DNA of 64,000 nucleotides from Amanita rubescens (GCA_015039365.1 WION01000028.1:1-64000); one strand, 5' to 3'. Positions 13,714 to 25,340 are shown, numbered from the stretch's first letter. Notes: a model not told the origin generated them from the sequence alone. Numbers and translations are program-made.

Positions 13714-15090
13714 TCAAATATCAACAATTTTCCAGAATGGAGAGAGTGAAGGCGCTATCGTAATCGTGTTTAAAAACCGAATTTCTAGCTGAATATTCTG
13801 CTGTTTGTAGAGTTCCTTTAATCTTTTCATCCCCGAGTCCGAACCTGGCACTGATCCATACACGTCGATCGTCACTTTGTTCAGACTTTCAAATGCAAGT
13901 GGGCCAGGTCCCCAAACCCAGTCCACCAGCGCTGTGACTATTTCCTCCACGTTCCGACCCTGGGCAAAGTCCAAGGCGATAGCTATCGTTTGAACATGCC
14001 ACGCATGACGGAAATACTTTTGAAACATCCGTAAATGTTGGACCGTATCTGTGCGTAGATGGAGACATCGGACTTTGGTTAGGCAATGATAGAGAATCCT
14101 AACATCATCATTGGTTAATCCGGGTGCCAGTGTCACAAACTCGACCTCTGACGGCAGGGAGTTGAAAAAAGTGGACGCATATCGATTGAAAGACTCGTCG
14201 GAATGGAATTGCAGGCTGGGATATATGTCATTGCGTAACCACAGTTGCTCCAGAGCAGGTGCCCTTATGAATGATATGAAAGCTACACTGTCGCAGCTGA
14301 GGTGCTTCAAAAATGGTAATGCGACAGGATCAATATCATCCGGCAAGATGACTAGCATAGCCTGGCCCAGAACCAACGTTTCTAGATGTCGGGTCTGCCG
14401 GAGAAAGCAAAGGAACTCGTGAGGCATAGTGGAATTCAATGAATGTATCCCAATCGCAGCCATGGTTGACCAATTAAGGGACCAGTCTCGGAAGCGCCCT
14501 AAATGAATACGGCTCAGGGTCTGGCAGTCCTCAAAAAGGTCTGTAAAGGGATTCGTTGGACCAGCGGCGAAGCAATGAACGGTTTCGCTAAGGGCGAGTC
14601 GAATTGATCGCAGACGCGAAAATTGCCCCTTGACCTGATATAACAAAGCTAAATCGAACGCATTCACTGTGAGATTTACGTCCTGCCAGCGAGTGGATTC
14701 CGCCATCACCATTTCGATGATCTTCCGATTGAGATCTAGAAGCTGAGTATGCGCCGAGTAAGATGCAGGACGCGGCAACGTAACCAAATTGAATGAAATT
14801 GGAAAGCCTCTGTTGCGTTCCAGGCAGAGATCAAGGAACGCGATTTGTCGTTCGATAAAGGCAAGATGAGGTAAACCTGGCTTCCAATGCCCGTAAAATA
14901 ACCCTCCTTTCAGGTCCAAGCTAAAGGTGCTCCAGAACTGGGGCGAAGAGACAAACACGGATCTCCATCCTTTGCAAATATGCCCAAGATACCAAGGGAA
15001 TAAGCTTGACCTCGGCGCCACTAACTTCAGACCTGGAAGAAAATGGCTGAGGACCTCGAATATGAGTTCTGGTTGGAGGGTTTGCCACAT
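13714..15090 (-). CDS. F-box/leucine-rich-like protein, 458 aa, intact
   Basis: A single long exon. The N-terminus, starting LQPELIFEVLSHFL and continuing through the WYLGHICKGWRSV block and PQFWSTF, is the divergent F-box seen in all members of this cluster. The rest has irregular leucine-rich repeats, including an RAPALEQLWL segment. Such proteins are substrate receptors of SCF ubiquitin ligases. The frame is open further upstream to 15126, but a consensus 50-bp intron (15101-15150) sits directly before the ATG at 15090, so that ATG with an intron in the 5' leader is preferred. It is more diverged than the paralogues at 20-42 kb and has no frameshift. Confidence 0.8.
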   Translation of the reverse strand: MWQTLQPELIFEVLSHFLPGLKLVAPRSSLFPWYLGHICKGWRSVFVSSPQFWSTFSLDLKGGLFYGHWKPGLPHLAFIERQIAFLDLCLERNRGFPISFNLVTLPRPASYSAHTQLLDLNRKIIEMVMAESTRWQDVNLTVNAFDLALLYQVKGQFSRLRSIRLALSETVHCFAAGPTNPFTDLFEDCQTLSRIHLGRFRDWSLNWSTMAAIGIHSLNSTMPHEFLCFLRQTRHLETLVLGQAMLVILPDDIDPVALPFLKHLSCDSVAFISFIRAPALEQLWLRNDIYPSLQFHSDESFNRYASTFFNSLPSEVEFVTLAPGLTNDDVRILYHCLTKVRCLHLRTDTVQHLRMFQKYFRHAWHVQTIAIALDFAQGRNVEEIVTALVDWVWGPGPLAFESLNKVTIDVYGSVPGSDSGMKRLKELYKQQNIQLEIRFLNTITIAPSLSPFWKIVDI

Positions 15091-15998
15091 GAAGGAACTT
15101 CTGAAATGAGTTCTGAGGTGGTACAAAGAATTTACTCGAGGTAGACTTACCGTGGTCGTGTGAGATAACAGATGGACTTATCTCACTATGCATCAACACG
15201 TGCCATCCATTCCTAACTAACTATAGCTCAGTGACGCAGCTTTGTTGAAGAAAAGGCGACTACCGATAGACAACAACATTATTCTGTGCATGTGTAGACC
15301 GGGAAGTGGGTATAATGCATATGCGGTTATGACTGAATAAACACAGATAGCTGAGAGCGTTATAGCAAGTTTGATTTCAAAACGCATACTCTTCCCAGCG
15401 GTCAATTGCAGCCATCCCAGAGCCGGGGTATGGCATAAGTAAAAAAGTTACCCGTGAGGGCGGTTATCGGATTTAACCACGTTGGTACGTTACGACCTTT
15501 GGAATTCACAGGGAAGGAGAATGTCAGGACAACCTGACGATCGATAAGAGCAAATTATGGCATACGGACAGGGAATCGGGAAATTTGATGTTGGTGGTGT
15601 GATCAGAGCTGACACTCGGTGGGCAAGCAAAGAATAGTTTCCGAACTTTGTGCGCCATAAGAATCATTCACAAAAAGTTACCCTTGCTTAACCTGGATGT
15701 CGACTTTAAATGGGGCCCGCTCCGACTGATGGCCTGCTTCAAAGCAGGAGGAGCGCGTGCAAATTTTAAAGGACTAGTAAGGCATCGCTTGAATACTATC
15801 CATTATCAATGTAAGCGCCATTATTCGCGACCAGGGAAACAACAAGACGGTTTCGCGCCTGTGACGTAAGGCGACCTGCAAGACAAGTCATGAAAAACAT
15901 AGCAGTCAAAACTGGTCGCCGTGCATATTATGAACTGTTGTGGAAAAGAGATGTTTCCTTGCATGTAGCTGGGTCACGAAATTGCGACATTTGTCCAA

Positions 15999-16430
15999 TC
16001 AGAGAAATGCTCTCTCAACGATGATAGCAAGGCAAAAATGCCTTCCAAAGTAGCGTCTATGATTGCCATAGATCCGAGTCCTCGTCAAGTTTGGAATGGA
16101 CACTACAGTGAGGTCGAGTGGGCGATCCCCAACGCTGCAAACAGAGGAGAAAGCAACCGCAGACCTCCTCCAGCTCGCCATGCCAGTCCCCATGGAGATG
16201 TCCAAAGTTTTTGACAGCTTATGCAAACATGTCGCCATTTTTTGCAGTGTTCCAGGGGAACAACGACCAGTGTACATTGGTGATGGATCCGCGAAGTGTA
16301 AAGTTCATGTTTGGAACTCCACAGCAACCCGCATCCAGAAGAATGAATGACCAAAGTTTTCGATAGGTCACGAAAGTTCGACGCCAACTTTTGCATACCC
16401 GGCCAAGGTTCCAAGGAAACAATGATTCTT
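15999..16430 (-). pseudogene. F-box gene fragment
   Basis: Frames at 16422-16219 and 16277-15999 carry broken parts of the cluster's F-box signature (FPWNLGRVCKSWRRTF, then LWSFILLD) and resemble the gene at 18.9-20.2 kb. The leucine-rich part is missing and the frame is interrupted repeatedly. Confidence 0.65.
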
Positions 16431-17002
16431 GGATATTAGATATCGGTCCGCGAGCGGTGAGGTAAAATATCTCTCGGTGGTGTTGTAGCTAGATGCTCAG
16501 GTCGCCGTAACGGGCTGCGGTCCTCGCGCGGACTTTGGGTTCTGTGCGGGCCTGGCGGACGCGCTTTAAACGTTTGGCTTGCAGGTTAGCGGGCGCAGTG
16601 GCATCGAATCGGGCTGAATCGGGCAAAGAAGGACAGTCCCGCGAGATAGCGGGATTGACGCACTTGACGCGATCGAAGGAACTGTCTTGCTCTTGCGAAT
16701 GGACTGCCGAACGCGTGAGAAGCGTGGCCCCCCATCGAAGGCAGATACATCATACGACATTGGTGAGCAGCCCTGCGTAGAGTCCTGGGATGGGCACAAC
16801 ATGGGACGCCATCGAAGATGATGTCGGTCTGGAGAAGGCGGCGGTCGGACCTGGACAACAACGGTGGCGGATGTGGCAGTGAGGCCAACGGGGACGACAA
16901 AATGGGCGAAATCGACCCTAATCGACCCCATTCCAACGGGGATGGCGCTATGGAGCCGATCAGACAACCAGTGACTTATGCATCATGATAGATCATGGTT
17001 CA
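16431..17002. other. GC-rich stretch without a recognised gene
   Basis: Overlapping frames on both strands exist only because stop codons are rare at this base composition. None matches a family or a neighbour. Confidence 0.35.
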
Positions 17003-17110
17003 CCGCAGCAACATCAGTATCAAAATCAAAATTATGATGCAACACATTGATAGCGCCGACAGGATGATTTGCCTTCCAGTGATTTACCCATAATAAAAGC
17101 GCTTCGCTTG
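17003..17110 (+). promoter_or_regulatory. Copy 1 of a promoter-like block, with an ATAAAA box
   Basis: About 100 bp that recurs at 24523-24618 and, more diverged, at 39862-39955. Shared parts include a stretch with repeated ATCAAAATCA, then ATGATGCAACACATTGATAG, and ACCCATAATAAAAGC close to the 3' end. The ATAAAA lies about 50 bp before the secreted-protein ATG at 17146, as expected for a TATA-type element. The role as promoter is inferred from position and conservation. Confidence 0.5.
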
Positions 17111-17145
17111 GTTTGCACCCAAGAGCTGGTCTCCTTTCCTCCATC

Positions 17146-17979
17146 ATGTTGTTCTTGCACGAGTTGCTTTTCTTCCTGCTTTTCATCTTGCTTGGTCCAT
17201 CTATGGTTTCTGCTGAGCTTGGCCACCCCCCAACAGATTTAATTCGTCTCCCAGACTTGACACAGCATGGTGGTACTTGGTTACGAAAACCAGGAACGAC
17301 GGTCAGTAGATTAGAAGACCAAGTTTCTGTACATCTCACATCTGCCATAGGCCAATCCAAAATACAGTCGGGACGTTATAACAACTCCGGGTCAAAGCAC
17401 TGGGATTGTCAGTTTTCATATTTTTCGTCAGCCAGGAGGGCCGGATGTACTCCTGACACAACGAAACAAGGATCGTCTCCTTGGCAGGTGGCGCCAGCTG
17501 CCAGAGGTATACTACCCCAATACAGCATTTGAGATGCCTTATTAGACTTCCCAGGGCCACATCTCACTTCGAGATAGACTCTCTGAGTTAAGCATTTGGG
17601 AGAGGGGCGGGAAGATTAACCACCAGATAACTTATGCAGAAGTCCACCTGCCCAGCACACAGCGCCCTCCCTCAGGTGGCCGAACTGCTGAGCCCCTTCC
17701 CGCTGAGTGTGAAGGTACTTGGTATCGGGTAGTAGAAGGGGTTGGTATTGCTAATTTTTACCCGAGTTATTATATATCTCACACGTGCCACAGCTCAAGG
17801 GGGATTCGCACAGTAGTGATGTCATTCTGGTCTCTCCCGGCAAACCGCCGCAACTTGGGCAACTAGAAAGCAATGACATGTCAATATACCCGCCCAATAA
17901 GGTAGCAACTATGGGTCGTCTTGTAGGCGGTTGGCTTTTATGGCCAGGTGTCAGTGACCTGCTCCAATTTTCCTTTTAG
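17146..17979 (+). pseudogene. Secreted protein of unknown function, copy 1, frameshifted
   Basis: It starts with a signal peptide (MLFLHELLFFLLFILLGPSM, cleavage after VSA) followed by GGTWLRKPGTTVSRLED. After an intron of uncertain ends, the frame resumes around 17420 (RQPGGPDVLL, then NKDRLLGRWRQLP). A 52-bp-class intron (GTATAC...CCCAG) leads to GHISLRDRLSELSIWERGGK and on to EGTWYRVV. At about 17780 the copy has an extra AC compared with copy 2 (CACACGTGCC against CACGTGCC), which shifts the frame; the rest is open in the shifted frame to the TAG at 17979. The family is unknown to me. Copy 2 (28462-29264) is intact at this site. Confidence 0.6.
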
Positions 17980-18858
17980 ATGTCCCATTGACTTGGAATT
18001 TCAGCGTTCCGGCTGGGAACCTCAACCTGAAGATCTGTTGCTCATCTGGATACAGGATGGGAAGCTCAAATATCGCCTTACCTCACCTACACTTTACATA
18101 CAGAATCAATTCAAGCGGAAAGAGCGGTAGTTTCGTGTCGAGTGCTTCGGTTGGCGTCAGTATCGCAATCAAGACAAGCAATTCAATTGTACTAAACGCT
18201 CGTTGATCTAGTTATCATTCATTAGTATATCCGCGTTCAATGAATTTTACCATCCTACCATTCTCCCCCAGTCCACCGTTGTGTGACTGCGCCGGTACCG
18301 TAAAGTACTTTTTGTTAATTCTCCGTGGAGTGTAACTACCATCCGATAAGAACGTTTGCAATGCTCAGGTCCTACCCGGCGCATTAGGAGGATCTTAAAA
18401 ACTAGAACACTCGCGATGCATTATGCAATATTGTAAGTAAAAATATCAGAGGATATCGTGGAGTGGTTCCCGCTAGACTCTGCTTTACGAATATTACAAG
18501 TGCTCGAAACATTGTCTTCTCGGCTTCTAGAGTAGGTGACAGATGGCCCATTTCGAACGGGGATAGCCAATAATCCAACCATGGTAGTTACTCCAGGTCA
18601 ATTATCGGAAGCGCAACGTTAGAACATCCATCTCCCGCTCAAATCTGACACCGAAATATCTTCGTACGCACTGAAAACGATAATATCAGCTCGATATAGC
18701 AATTACTCTAATAAGAGGAACACATAGCATACGAACAGAGGCTTTTTTGTGTTATGCCATGACGAATAACAAGGATTACCAGTCGAACTCCGTAGTATCA
18801 AATTCTTGGCTTCGTAGGATGTAAGGTATCTGGTATATAAGTGGAGCGTGAAAACTCA
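17980..18858. other. Downstream flank of secreted-protein copy 1, no gene
   Basis: The first 240 bp are still similar to the 3' flank of copy 2 (29265-29520), so the duplication includes non-coding sequence. The remainder is AT-rich and holds no recognisable feature. Confidence 0.45.
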
Positions 18859-20186
18859 CTATTGGTCGAACTGAACCTCGACTTTGAATGGGGCCCACTC
18901 TAATATTGCGTCTTCGAACTCATCAGGGATGGGTTCCGAGTCATAAAAGTCAGGCACCGGATACCAGGCATACCTCCGTTTTATGATAATCTTTTCCAAC
19001 GGCCTCAGCGGGATAGAAGGTTTCCCAATGTATACGCCATTTCGGAACTCCAATATACTCGTCAACACCCCCACTATATCTTCAGCGCGGTAGGATCCGC
19101 AGTTCAAGGTGAGAATGCGCAAGTTGGGAAATGGGGTGGATTCCAGTTCTTCGTCGAAGGATCCGAGCAATGCACATGAAAACCCATGGCGCTCGTCGAT
19201 GCAAAATTCTTCCAAGTCAGGGAATGAGTTCATCAGAGGCTCGACCTCTATTGTAAATCCTGTGAGGACGAGCTTACGCAAATGGCAAGATGAGAGCTCG
19301 ATGAATGCTTCCACGACCTCTCGGTAAAAGTCGAACATCTCATAGCCGTCATCCCCAAGAGGATAAATATCAGAGGCTGTCTGCAAACGAAGTTCCACCA
19401 ATGAAGGTGCTTTGATTACTTGGAGGATCTGGACGTAATGCACCTCCAGGACGCGTAGGTGCTTAAGATATGTTGGAGGGAAAGGAGGAGGTATATCAGG
19501 GGCCCAATTATATCCAGACGCTTTAAAACACAATTCCCGGATGTTGTGCAGGTTTCCCAAGAGAACTTGCAAGGCGTCGTTCGAGATACCATCCATTGCC
19601 AATGTGAATTTAGTTAGCTGCGACAAAGGAAATGACCACGCGTGAGATACGATTACATTTTCGTAATATGCTAAGCCGAATTGCGTGAGACGAGGGGCAT
19701 CATCGTGAAAGGCGTCGCAAGCAGAATGTTCATTAGAACACAGCGTGAACGATTGCAACAAGGGAAAACCCCCTGTGCATTCTATCGTTAGATCGCGAAA
19801 TTGCAGCGTTTCTCGATATTTTTCCAACGATGTGAGCAAGATAGGAACGCTTTCCAAGCCCGGATCCACGGCGATCGTTGGTCCCCGTCATTTTTTTCAC
19901 GGGCGCAGAAAATGAGGCTAAGTGGGTGATTCCCGGAACGCTGCAAACAGAGAAGAAAGCGGTTGCAAATCTTCTCCAGGTTCGCTTCATTATCAACAAC
20001 GATAACGTCGAGAGCGATGAATGCCCAAAGTTTTGGATAGGTCACAAAAGCATGACGCCAACTTTTGCAAACCCGGCCAAGGTTCCAAGGAAATAGTGAC
20101 TCCCGATTATTAGATATTGGTCCGCGAAGGACGAGGTAAAAGATTTCCCCAAAAATCTCGGCCGGAATGTTAGGCAGAATGGCCAT
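18859..20186 (-). pseudogene. F-box/LRR-like gene with a single-site frameshift
   Basis: Two overlapping frames make one F-box protein. The N-terminal frame (ATG at 20186, ILPNIPAEIFGEIFYLV, then FPWNLGRVCKSWRHAF) runs to HRWKNIE and stops at 19788. The C-terminal frame, open across the same site, continues from about 19825 with LQFRDLTIECTGGFPLLQ through the leucine-rich part to 18859. No GT-AG intron bridges the overlap, so a one-base indel is likely. It could be a sequencing error; otherwise the gene is newly broken, since the rest is open. Confidence 0.65.
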
Positions 20187-20669
20187 GGTAACTTGATCGG
20201 TGTCAAGGTAAGGATGATCGATGATCGAGATCGATGAATCGATGACGTGCTGGTGGCAGCGCGCTCCAGTGCGCCCAACATTTTCCCGCACTTTTCCTTG
20301 AAGGAAAAGATAAGTGTGCGTGCGCACTCGACGTGGCTGTCTTGTTCTCTCTTTCAGCCCTTTCCATTACATAGTTCCTACATGAAGACAGGAAGATGCC
20401 AACATATCAAAGAATCGTATTACCCTGCCGTGATGTACCGTAAGGATATCCTGTGAATTCACGAGGACGTAGCACAGTCAGGAAAATCGGAGCATGGTCT
20501 AACAAGTACTGGTTCACACTGATTCGTTCAGTGCGCCAATCAACAGACTTAGGTTTGATCTTATTACAAGCAAATGGGAGTACCGGATTATAGTACATCT
20601 AACGAATGCAACATATAAAGATGGTTTATATTATGATACCTTTCAACCCCCGTCTCTGTTACTCGCCCA
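20187..20669. other. Intergenic stretch between two F-box loci
   Basis: The frame upstream of 20186 is open to 20327 but lacks any conserved F-box residues, so it is probably leader. Nothing else is recognised. Confidence 0.4.
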
Positions 20670-22004
20670 TCAGTCTGACCAATCGCTGAACTGTACTACC
20701 ATCGGGAATGGTCGAGAACTGATGTCCACTTCGAGCCCCTTATCCGTGCCTACCCGTATCAAGTCGCCTACAGCAGACGAAATATCTTCCCCCCCGCGGT
20801 TATTGACATATACCGACAAGAAGCGCAACTTGGGAAATTGACGTTTTTCCCAAGATTCCACCATATTCGTCAGTTGATGCATAATCGATACGCTACTAGA
20901 GGATGTAGGATTCGGCGTCCTGACACCAACGTTTATCTTCTTTAGAGAGCGAGACGCGAGGGACCGCAAAACATCTAGGGAAGAGATTTGTCCAGCGAGG
21001 ATCAGATGATCAAGTTCGGGAGTACAATCAATGATCGTCGCGATATCGACACTGTGCACGACATCGAATGATAAGGTGTTGAGATGGTTTACACCCCGCA
21101 GAAAAGTTTTAACTATCTGTGTATCAGCACCAAGTAGAGCATTGGCTAGGTACAACTTCTCCAGCGAAGGGGCTTCAATGAGCGAAAGGGGAAAATAGTG
21201 CTCAACGGAAAATGTCTTGAGGGAAGGTAATTCAACTGGGACAGTGGCCACGTCGTGGCGCAAGGACAATCCCCTGACTGCGAGTTCTTCGAGAGACGTC
21301 ATCTGCTCAAGCTCCGCAAAGAACTTATGGGCGGAACGTGGTGCAAGCTGGATATGTAGGACGGTTACGCTTGACCAACAAAGTCGGTGATAATCAGTCG
21401 CATATACGCGCGTGAGATTCGGCGCATCTTCAAAGAGGTCGGAAGCGATGTGATGACGTGAAACCCCGAGAGGGATACATATTTGGAGCGTATGGAGTTG
21501 CCCAAAACGACCTTTCCCTTTATTGAGCGATTCTCCCAGATCAGCTATGAAGCATGCGGCGCGCCAGCGTTCCGCATGGGCAACTAGAGTTTCCAGAATC
21601 TGGATAGCGTAGAGCGACTGTGGAACCTTCATGGCGAACATCATGGCCGCAAAGCTGAAAGAAAATGGATGATCTTTGGTGTGCTCGATGCACAATTGGA
21701 CCAATGCTAAGGCACGCTCGAGTCGGCTTATCGTAGCTGTTTTTGGCAGAGCATGGAAGGAAAAGCGATCCCAAAAACGTGGTGAGGATATGAAGACTGA
21801 TCTCCATGACCGAGTGATATGGCCTAGATACCATGGAAATGTTTCAGGAGTGCATACGGATAATGTGGCGTCCGAAAAGCAATAAGTGAGGATCTCGTAT
21901 ATGAGTTCTGGGTATAGCGTTGCCCAGTTGGTATCATGGACCCTGGGCGCGTTCTCCGATTGTAATTTGTTTGGTGACTCGGAGGAGATGCTGTAAGAAT
22001 GCAT
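20670..22004 (-). CDS. F-box/LRR-like protein, 444 aa, intact
   Basis: A single exon. TNWATLYPELIYEILTYCF plus the WYLGHITRSWRSVF block and SPRFWDRF form the cluster's F-box, followed by LERALALVQLCIEHTKD, AHAERWRAA, RFGQLHTLQI, LFEDAPNLTRVYATDYHRL and IEAPSLEKLYL, all repeated in the paralogues. The open frame extends to 22319, but the added segment has no counterpart in paralogues, so the ATG at 22004 is preferred. The expected role is substrate receptor in an SCF ubiquitin ligase; the substrate is unknown. Its closest relatives in the window are the pseudogenes at 36.4-37.5 kb and 40.0-40.6 kb. Confidence 0.82.
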   Translation of the reverse strand: MHSYSISSESPNKLQSENAPRVHDTNWATLYPELIYEILTYCFSDATLSVCTPETFPWYLGHITRSWRSVFISSPRFWDRFSFHALPKTATISRLERALALVQLCIEHTKDHPFSFSFAAMMFAMKVPQSLYAIQILETLVAHAERWRAACFIADLGESLNKGKGRFGQLHTLQICIPLGVSRHHIASDLFEDAPNLTRVYATDYHRLCWSSVTVLHIQLAPRSAHKFFAELEQMTSLEELAVRGLSLRHDVATVPVELPSLKTFSVEHYFPLSLIEAPSLEKLYLANALLGADTQIVKTFLRGVNHLNTLSFDVVHSVDIATIIDCTPELDHLILAGQISSLDVLRSLASRSLKKINVGVRTPNPTSSSSVSIMHQLTNMVESWEKRQFPKLRFLSVYVNNRGGEDISSAVGDLIRVGTDKGLEVDISSRPFPMVVQFSDWSD

Positions 22005-22387
22005 AATGTTGAGTGTTAGAGAGCTGGGTCTAGTTATACTTGAAGACGTCGACTGCGGGCCTGCGGCGTAGTACCAGACTGGCCATTGCTTAGTAATTCC
22101 ATCACTTGTCCGAACTAGTACTTTATTAAATGACATGCAAAGCCCGAGACCTGTGCGTATGTAAAGATACAGCTGTTTCGAATAGACGAGTATCCAGAAA
22201 TGAAAATTGGATAACATGTGTTTTGCGTGTTTTGAAAATGATTGACGATTACCAGTACTGAGTCGCCAAGCAAGAACGATATCACGGGCTGAGGACTTTA
22301 GCAGCGGGTGCATCTCCATGACCCGTTACGCGTTACGCTGCTGGCGTCGGATGACATTCACGGTGGCGGTGACGCATCTAGTCAAAT

Positions 22388-23680
22388 TCATAAATCACCA
22401 AACGGTGGCATGATCTGGGGTGGCGAAAATTTGACCTCCACTTCAAATCCCCTACCCGCGCCCATCCACACCAAGTCACATATGGCAGATATCGCATACT
22501 CCTCTTCATTGTCAATGAGATGGACAGTCAGAAGGCACAAGCTTGGGAATTGGTCTTTTCCCCACCGTTCGATGATCTTTATTATTGCGCGTAAATACCT
22601 CAGACTTTTGTGTATTCTGATATAGATTGTGATCTTCTTTAGAGAATGTGCTGTGGAGCAGCGCGTAAGGGATCTAAGAGCATCCAGCGCCCACAGTTTG
22701 TCCGTGATTATCACGTGCTCCAATTCAGGAGCCCAATTAATGACCCTCGCGGTACTGCAGTCCAGTGCATCAAGCGATAGAGTCTTGAGATGGCTCACTT
22801 TGCGCAAGAAAGTTTCAACGATGGGTTCATAAGATTTGCGCAGGGGATAAATGAGGTGCAATCTTTCCAGAGAAGGAGCTCTGATGAGTGAAACGAGATG
22901 ATTGTGTTGGACATAAAAGGTTTTGAGTGAGGGCATTTCGACAGGAGTTTTGATCACTGGTAACGCATCTTCATTTAGAAAGGGTGGCATTTGGATCACC
23001 AGTTCCTCGAGGCACGTCATCTTGTCAAGCTCTGTAAACAGTCTGGAAGTAGTAGTCGATGTGAATTCGATATGGAGGACAGTTATGCTGGACCATCGTA
23101 GCCGATGATAATCGATGGTGTATACACGTATGAGACTTGGTGCATCTTCAAAAAGATCGAGATCATATGATGTTTCAAAAGGCATAGAGATTTGGAGTGT
23201 ATGGAGTTGTCCAAAGCGATGTTTAGCTTTCAAGAGCAACTCCTCCACTCCAGCCAATCCTTCTGCAGCTATGTACACAGTGCTCCAGCGGTCCGCGTGG
23301 GCAACTAACTTAATTTCCAGGATTTGGGAAGGGTGCGGTGATTGTATTGTCGCACCGTCGGTCCAGGTCCGTGCATTGAACCTGAACGAAAAGGGTCGAT
23401 CTCGGGTGCATTTAACGCACAATTTGACAAGCGTCACAGCGCGCTTGAGGCGGTCTATCGTAACTTTTTCCACCTCGAGAACCTCGAATGCGAAGCGGTC
23501 CCAGAAACGTGGTGAGGATATGAAGACTGATCTCCATAACGTACAGACGTGCCCGAGATGCCAAGGAAACAACCCGGGGGAGCATATGTCTAACGTAGCA
23601 GCTCCCGACAGACAGTGATATATGAGTTCCGGGTATAGTGTTGCCCAACGATTCGACGGTGGGCTCTGCACAGACCACAT
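22388..23680 (-). CDS. F-box/LRR-like protein, 430 aa, with shortened F-box
   Basis: One open exon from ATG 23680. The F-box helix 1 region is shorter than in its relatives (LYPELIYHCLSGAAT against LYPELIYEILTYCLSDTP), a small in-frame deletion that could weaken binding to SKP1. The remainder is complete: WRSVFISSPRFWDRFAFE, ADRWSTVYIA, RFGQLHTLQISMP, LFEDAPSLIRVY, IRAPSLERLHLI and a C-terminal FEVEVKFSPPQIMPPF also found in the genes at 30.8, 38.5 and 41.3 kb. It is an SCF receptor by family; function beyond that is unknown. Confidence 0.8.
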   Translation of the reverse strand: MWSVQSPPSNRWATLYPELIYHCLSGAATLDICSPGLFPWHLGHVCTLWRSVFISSPRFWDRFAFEVLEVEKVTIDRLKRAVTLVKLCVKCTRDRPFSFRFNARTWTDGATIQSPHPSQILEIKLVAHADRWSTVYIAAEGLAGVEELLLKAKHRFGQLHTLQISMPFETSYDLDLFEDAPSLIRVYTIDYHRLRWSSITVLHIEFTSTTTSRLFTELDKMTCLEELVIQMPPFLNEDALPVIKTPVEMPSLKTFYVQHNHLVSLIRAPSLERLHLIYPLRKSYEPIVETFLRKVSHLKTLSLDALDCSTARVINWAPELEHVIITDKLWALDALRSLTRCSTAHSLKKITIYIRIHKSLRYLRAIIKIIERWGKDQFPSLCLLTVHLIDNEEEYAISAICDLVWMGAGRGFEVEVKFSPPQIMPPFGDL

Positions 23681-23859
23681 TCTCGGGTTTCATTTGACTT
23701 GAGATGAAAGGGAGTCAGTCGCAAACATAACACAACATAATAACTTGAGGTCACGATAAATGAACGTTTGAACCATGGGAGAAGAACATCATTAACTTAG
23801 TCTACACTCGCCCATTAACTCGTTTAGTACTCTGCTGACGTCTGCATCGCGCAGCGGTG

Positions 23860-24390
23860 CACACCCAAATTCATAAATCACAAAACGGTGGTAGGGGTGG
23901 CAAAAATGTGACCCCTATCTCGAATCCCTTATCCATATAGCAGTTGACATTCATTTTTGTGAGTGGCATGGACGGACAGAAGGCACAAGCATGGGAATTG
24001 GTGCATTTCCCAAGGTTCCACCATGCTCATTAAATCACATAACCTCCTGGGGTCCACACATTTATATATCCCGCTGTTTATGGTTATCGTCTTCAGAAAA
24101 AGCATTGTTGGGTAATGAACGAGAGATTTAAAGCATGGCGCACCCAAAAATCTGCCAAGGATTGCTATGTGTTCCAAATCAGGAGTGTAATGTAGGATAC
24201 TCCTGTCATCGCCGTTAAATGGAGATGACTCACTCCATGCCGGAAAGTTTCAACGGTGCGTATGGCTTGTATGACTGGGAGAAGGTGACCTAAATACAAG
24301 CTCTCCAACGAAGGGGCTCTAATAAACATGAGGATCTCATATATGAGTTATGGGCATAACATTGACCATCAATTATCATTTGGCAAGCTC
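23860..24390 (-). pseudogene. F-box/LRR-like gene remnant with internal deletion
   Basis: The C-terminal part (WEMHQFPCLCLLSVHA, LFLKTITINS) and an RAPSLESLYL segment are followed directly by a piece of the N-terminal F-box (ISYMSYGHN-type sequence near 24330-24380), so the middle of the gene is lost. It lies head to head with promoter-block copy 2. Confidence 0.6.
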
Positions 24391-24522
24391 CGGCAGGCTC
24401 ATCGCTTTCTGGCAGTCTCCTTCTCTTCCAATCACTGAGGATCCTTTTGAGCGGAGTCATGGGATTACCCGTGCAAGGCGGGGTCACTTCGTTGCTCACC
24501 AGCACCCTCCAGCACCACAATA

Positions 24523-24618
24523 ACATCAGTATCAAAATCAAAATCATGATGCAACACATTGATAGTGCCGAGTCGCCGACAATTTACCCATAATAAAAGC
24601 ACTGTGCTTGGTTCTTTG
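24523..24618 (+). promoter_or_regulatory. Copy 2 of the promoter-like block, separated from its gene by a transposon
   Basis: It matches the block at 17003-17110, including ACCCATAATAAAAGC and GTGCTTGGTT. The gene it belongs to continues at 28422, after the inserted element; joining the two sides recreates the arrangement of copy 1. Confidence 0.6.
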
Positions 24619-24909
24619 GAGGTCTTTACTGTCCCCCCCCTATTCCGATCGGAGTCCGATCGGAGTCCGAGGAGTCCTATAGGAGTCACATCGGAATTTA
24701 TTACAAATAAGATTACATTAACATTACAAATTTTTTAACACTACATTTTTCAATCGGACTGGTATCGGATGAATAGGAAGCCTTCCGACGGACTCGAATA
24801 GGACATAGGACTCTAATAGGACTATTCCTATAGGACTCCGACAATTCTGCGCTTTTTAATGTAGTCTTTGTAGTCTCATTTGTAATACTACCATTTGCCA
24901 AGAGTACTG

Positions 24910-25340
24910 TGTGACCGTGGGAAAATTTGGAAAAAAAAATGTGAAAAATGCAGAAAAATCATGTAATCAGATTAGTGTGTAAATGAACATGCCAAACAAT
25001 GCCAAACTCAAGTTATTTGCAAAATACTGTTTTAAACGCTTCATGTTAAAAAATTGAATGGCTGCCAAAAATCTTGAAAAATCTGGAAAAATCATGCGAT
25101 CAGATTAGTGTGGAAATTAACATGCCAAACAATGCCAAACTCAAGATATTTGCAAAATACTGTTTTAAACACTTCATGTTGAAAAATTGAAAGGCTGCTA
25201 AAAATCTTGAAAAATCTGGAAAAATCATGTGATCAAGATGGTGCAAGAATCATGCTCTAGAACAGAGCCAAACCCAAGATATTTGTAATTTATTCTTCAG
25301 ATATAATGGAGAGAAAATTGATAGGTTGCCAAAACATCTT
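24910..25340. repeat. 133-bp tandem repeat, about 2.5-3 copies
   Basis: Units line up at ATCATG positions 24961, 25094 and 25227, an exact 133-bp period; each contains GCCAAACAATGCCAAACTCA or a variant and ends in AAAAATCTTGAAAAATCTGG. It lies inside the hAT-like element. Confidence 0.8.

Noticed and set aside
16535..16967. Overlapping frames of 80-130 aa on both strands
   Set aside because: They overlap one another in GC-rich sequence, with no motif, splice partner or paralogue.
22005..22319. N-terminal extension of the F-box protein at 20670-22004
   Set aside because: The open frame continues, but no paralogue has a matching segment and an ATG precedes the conserved part.
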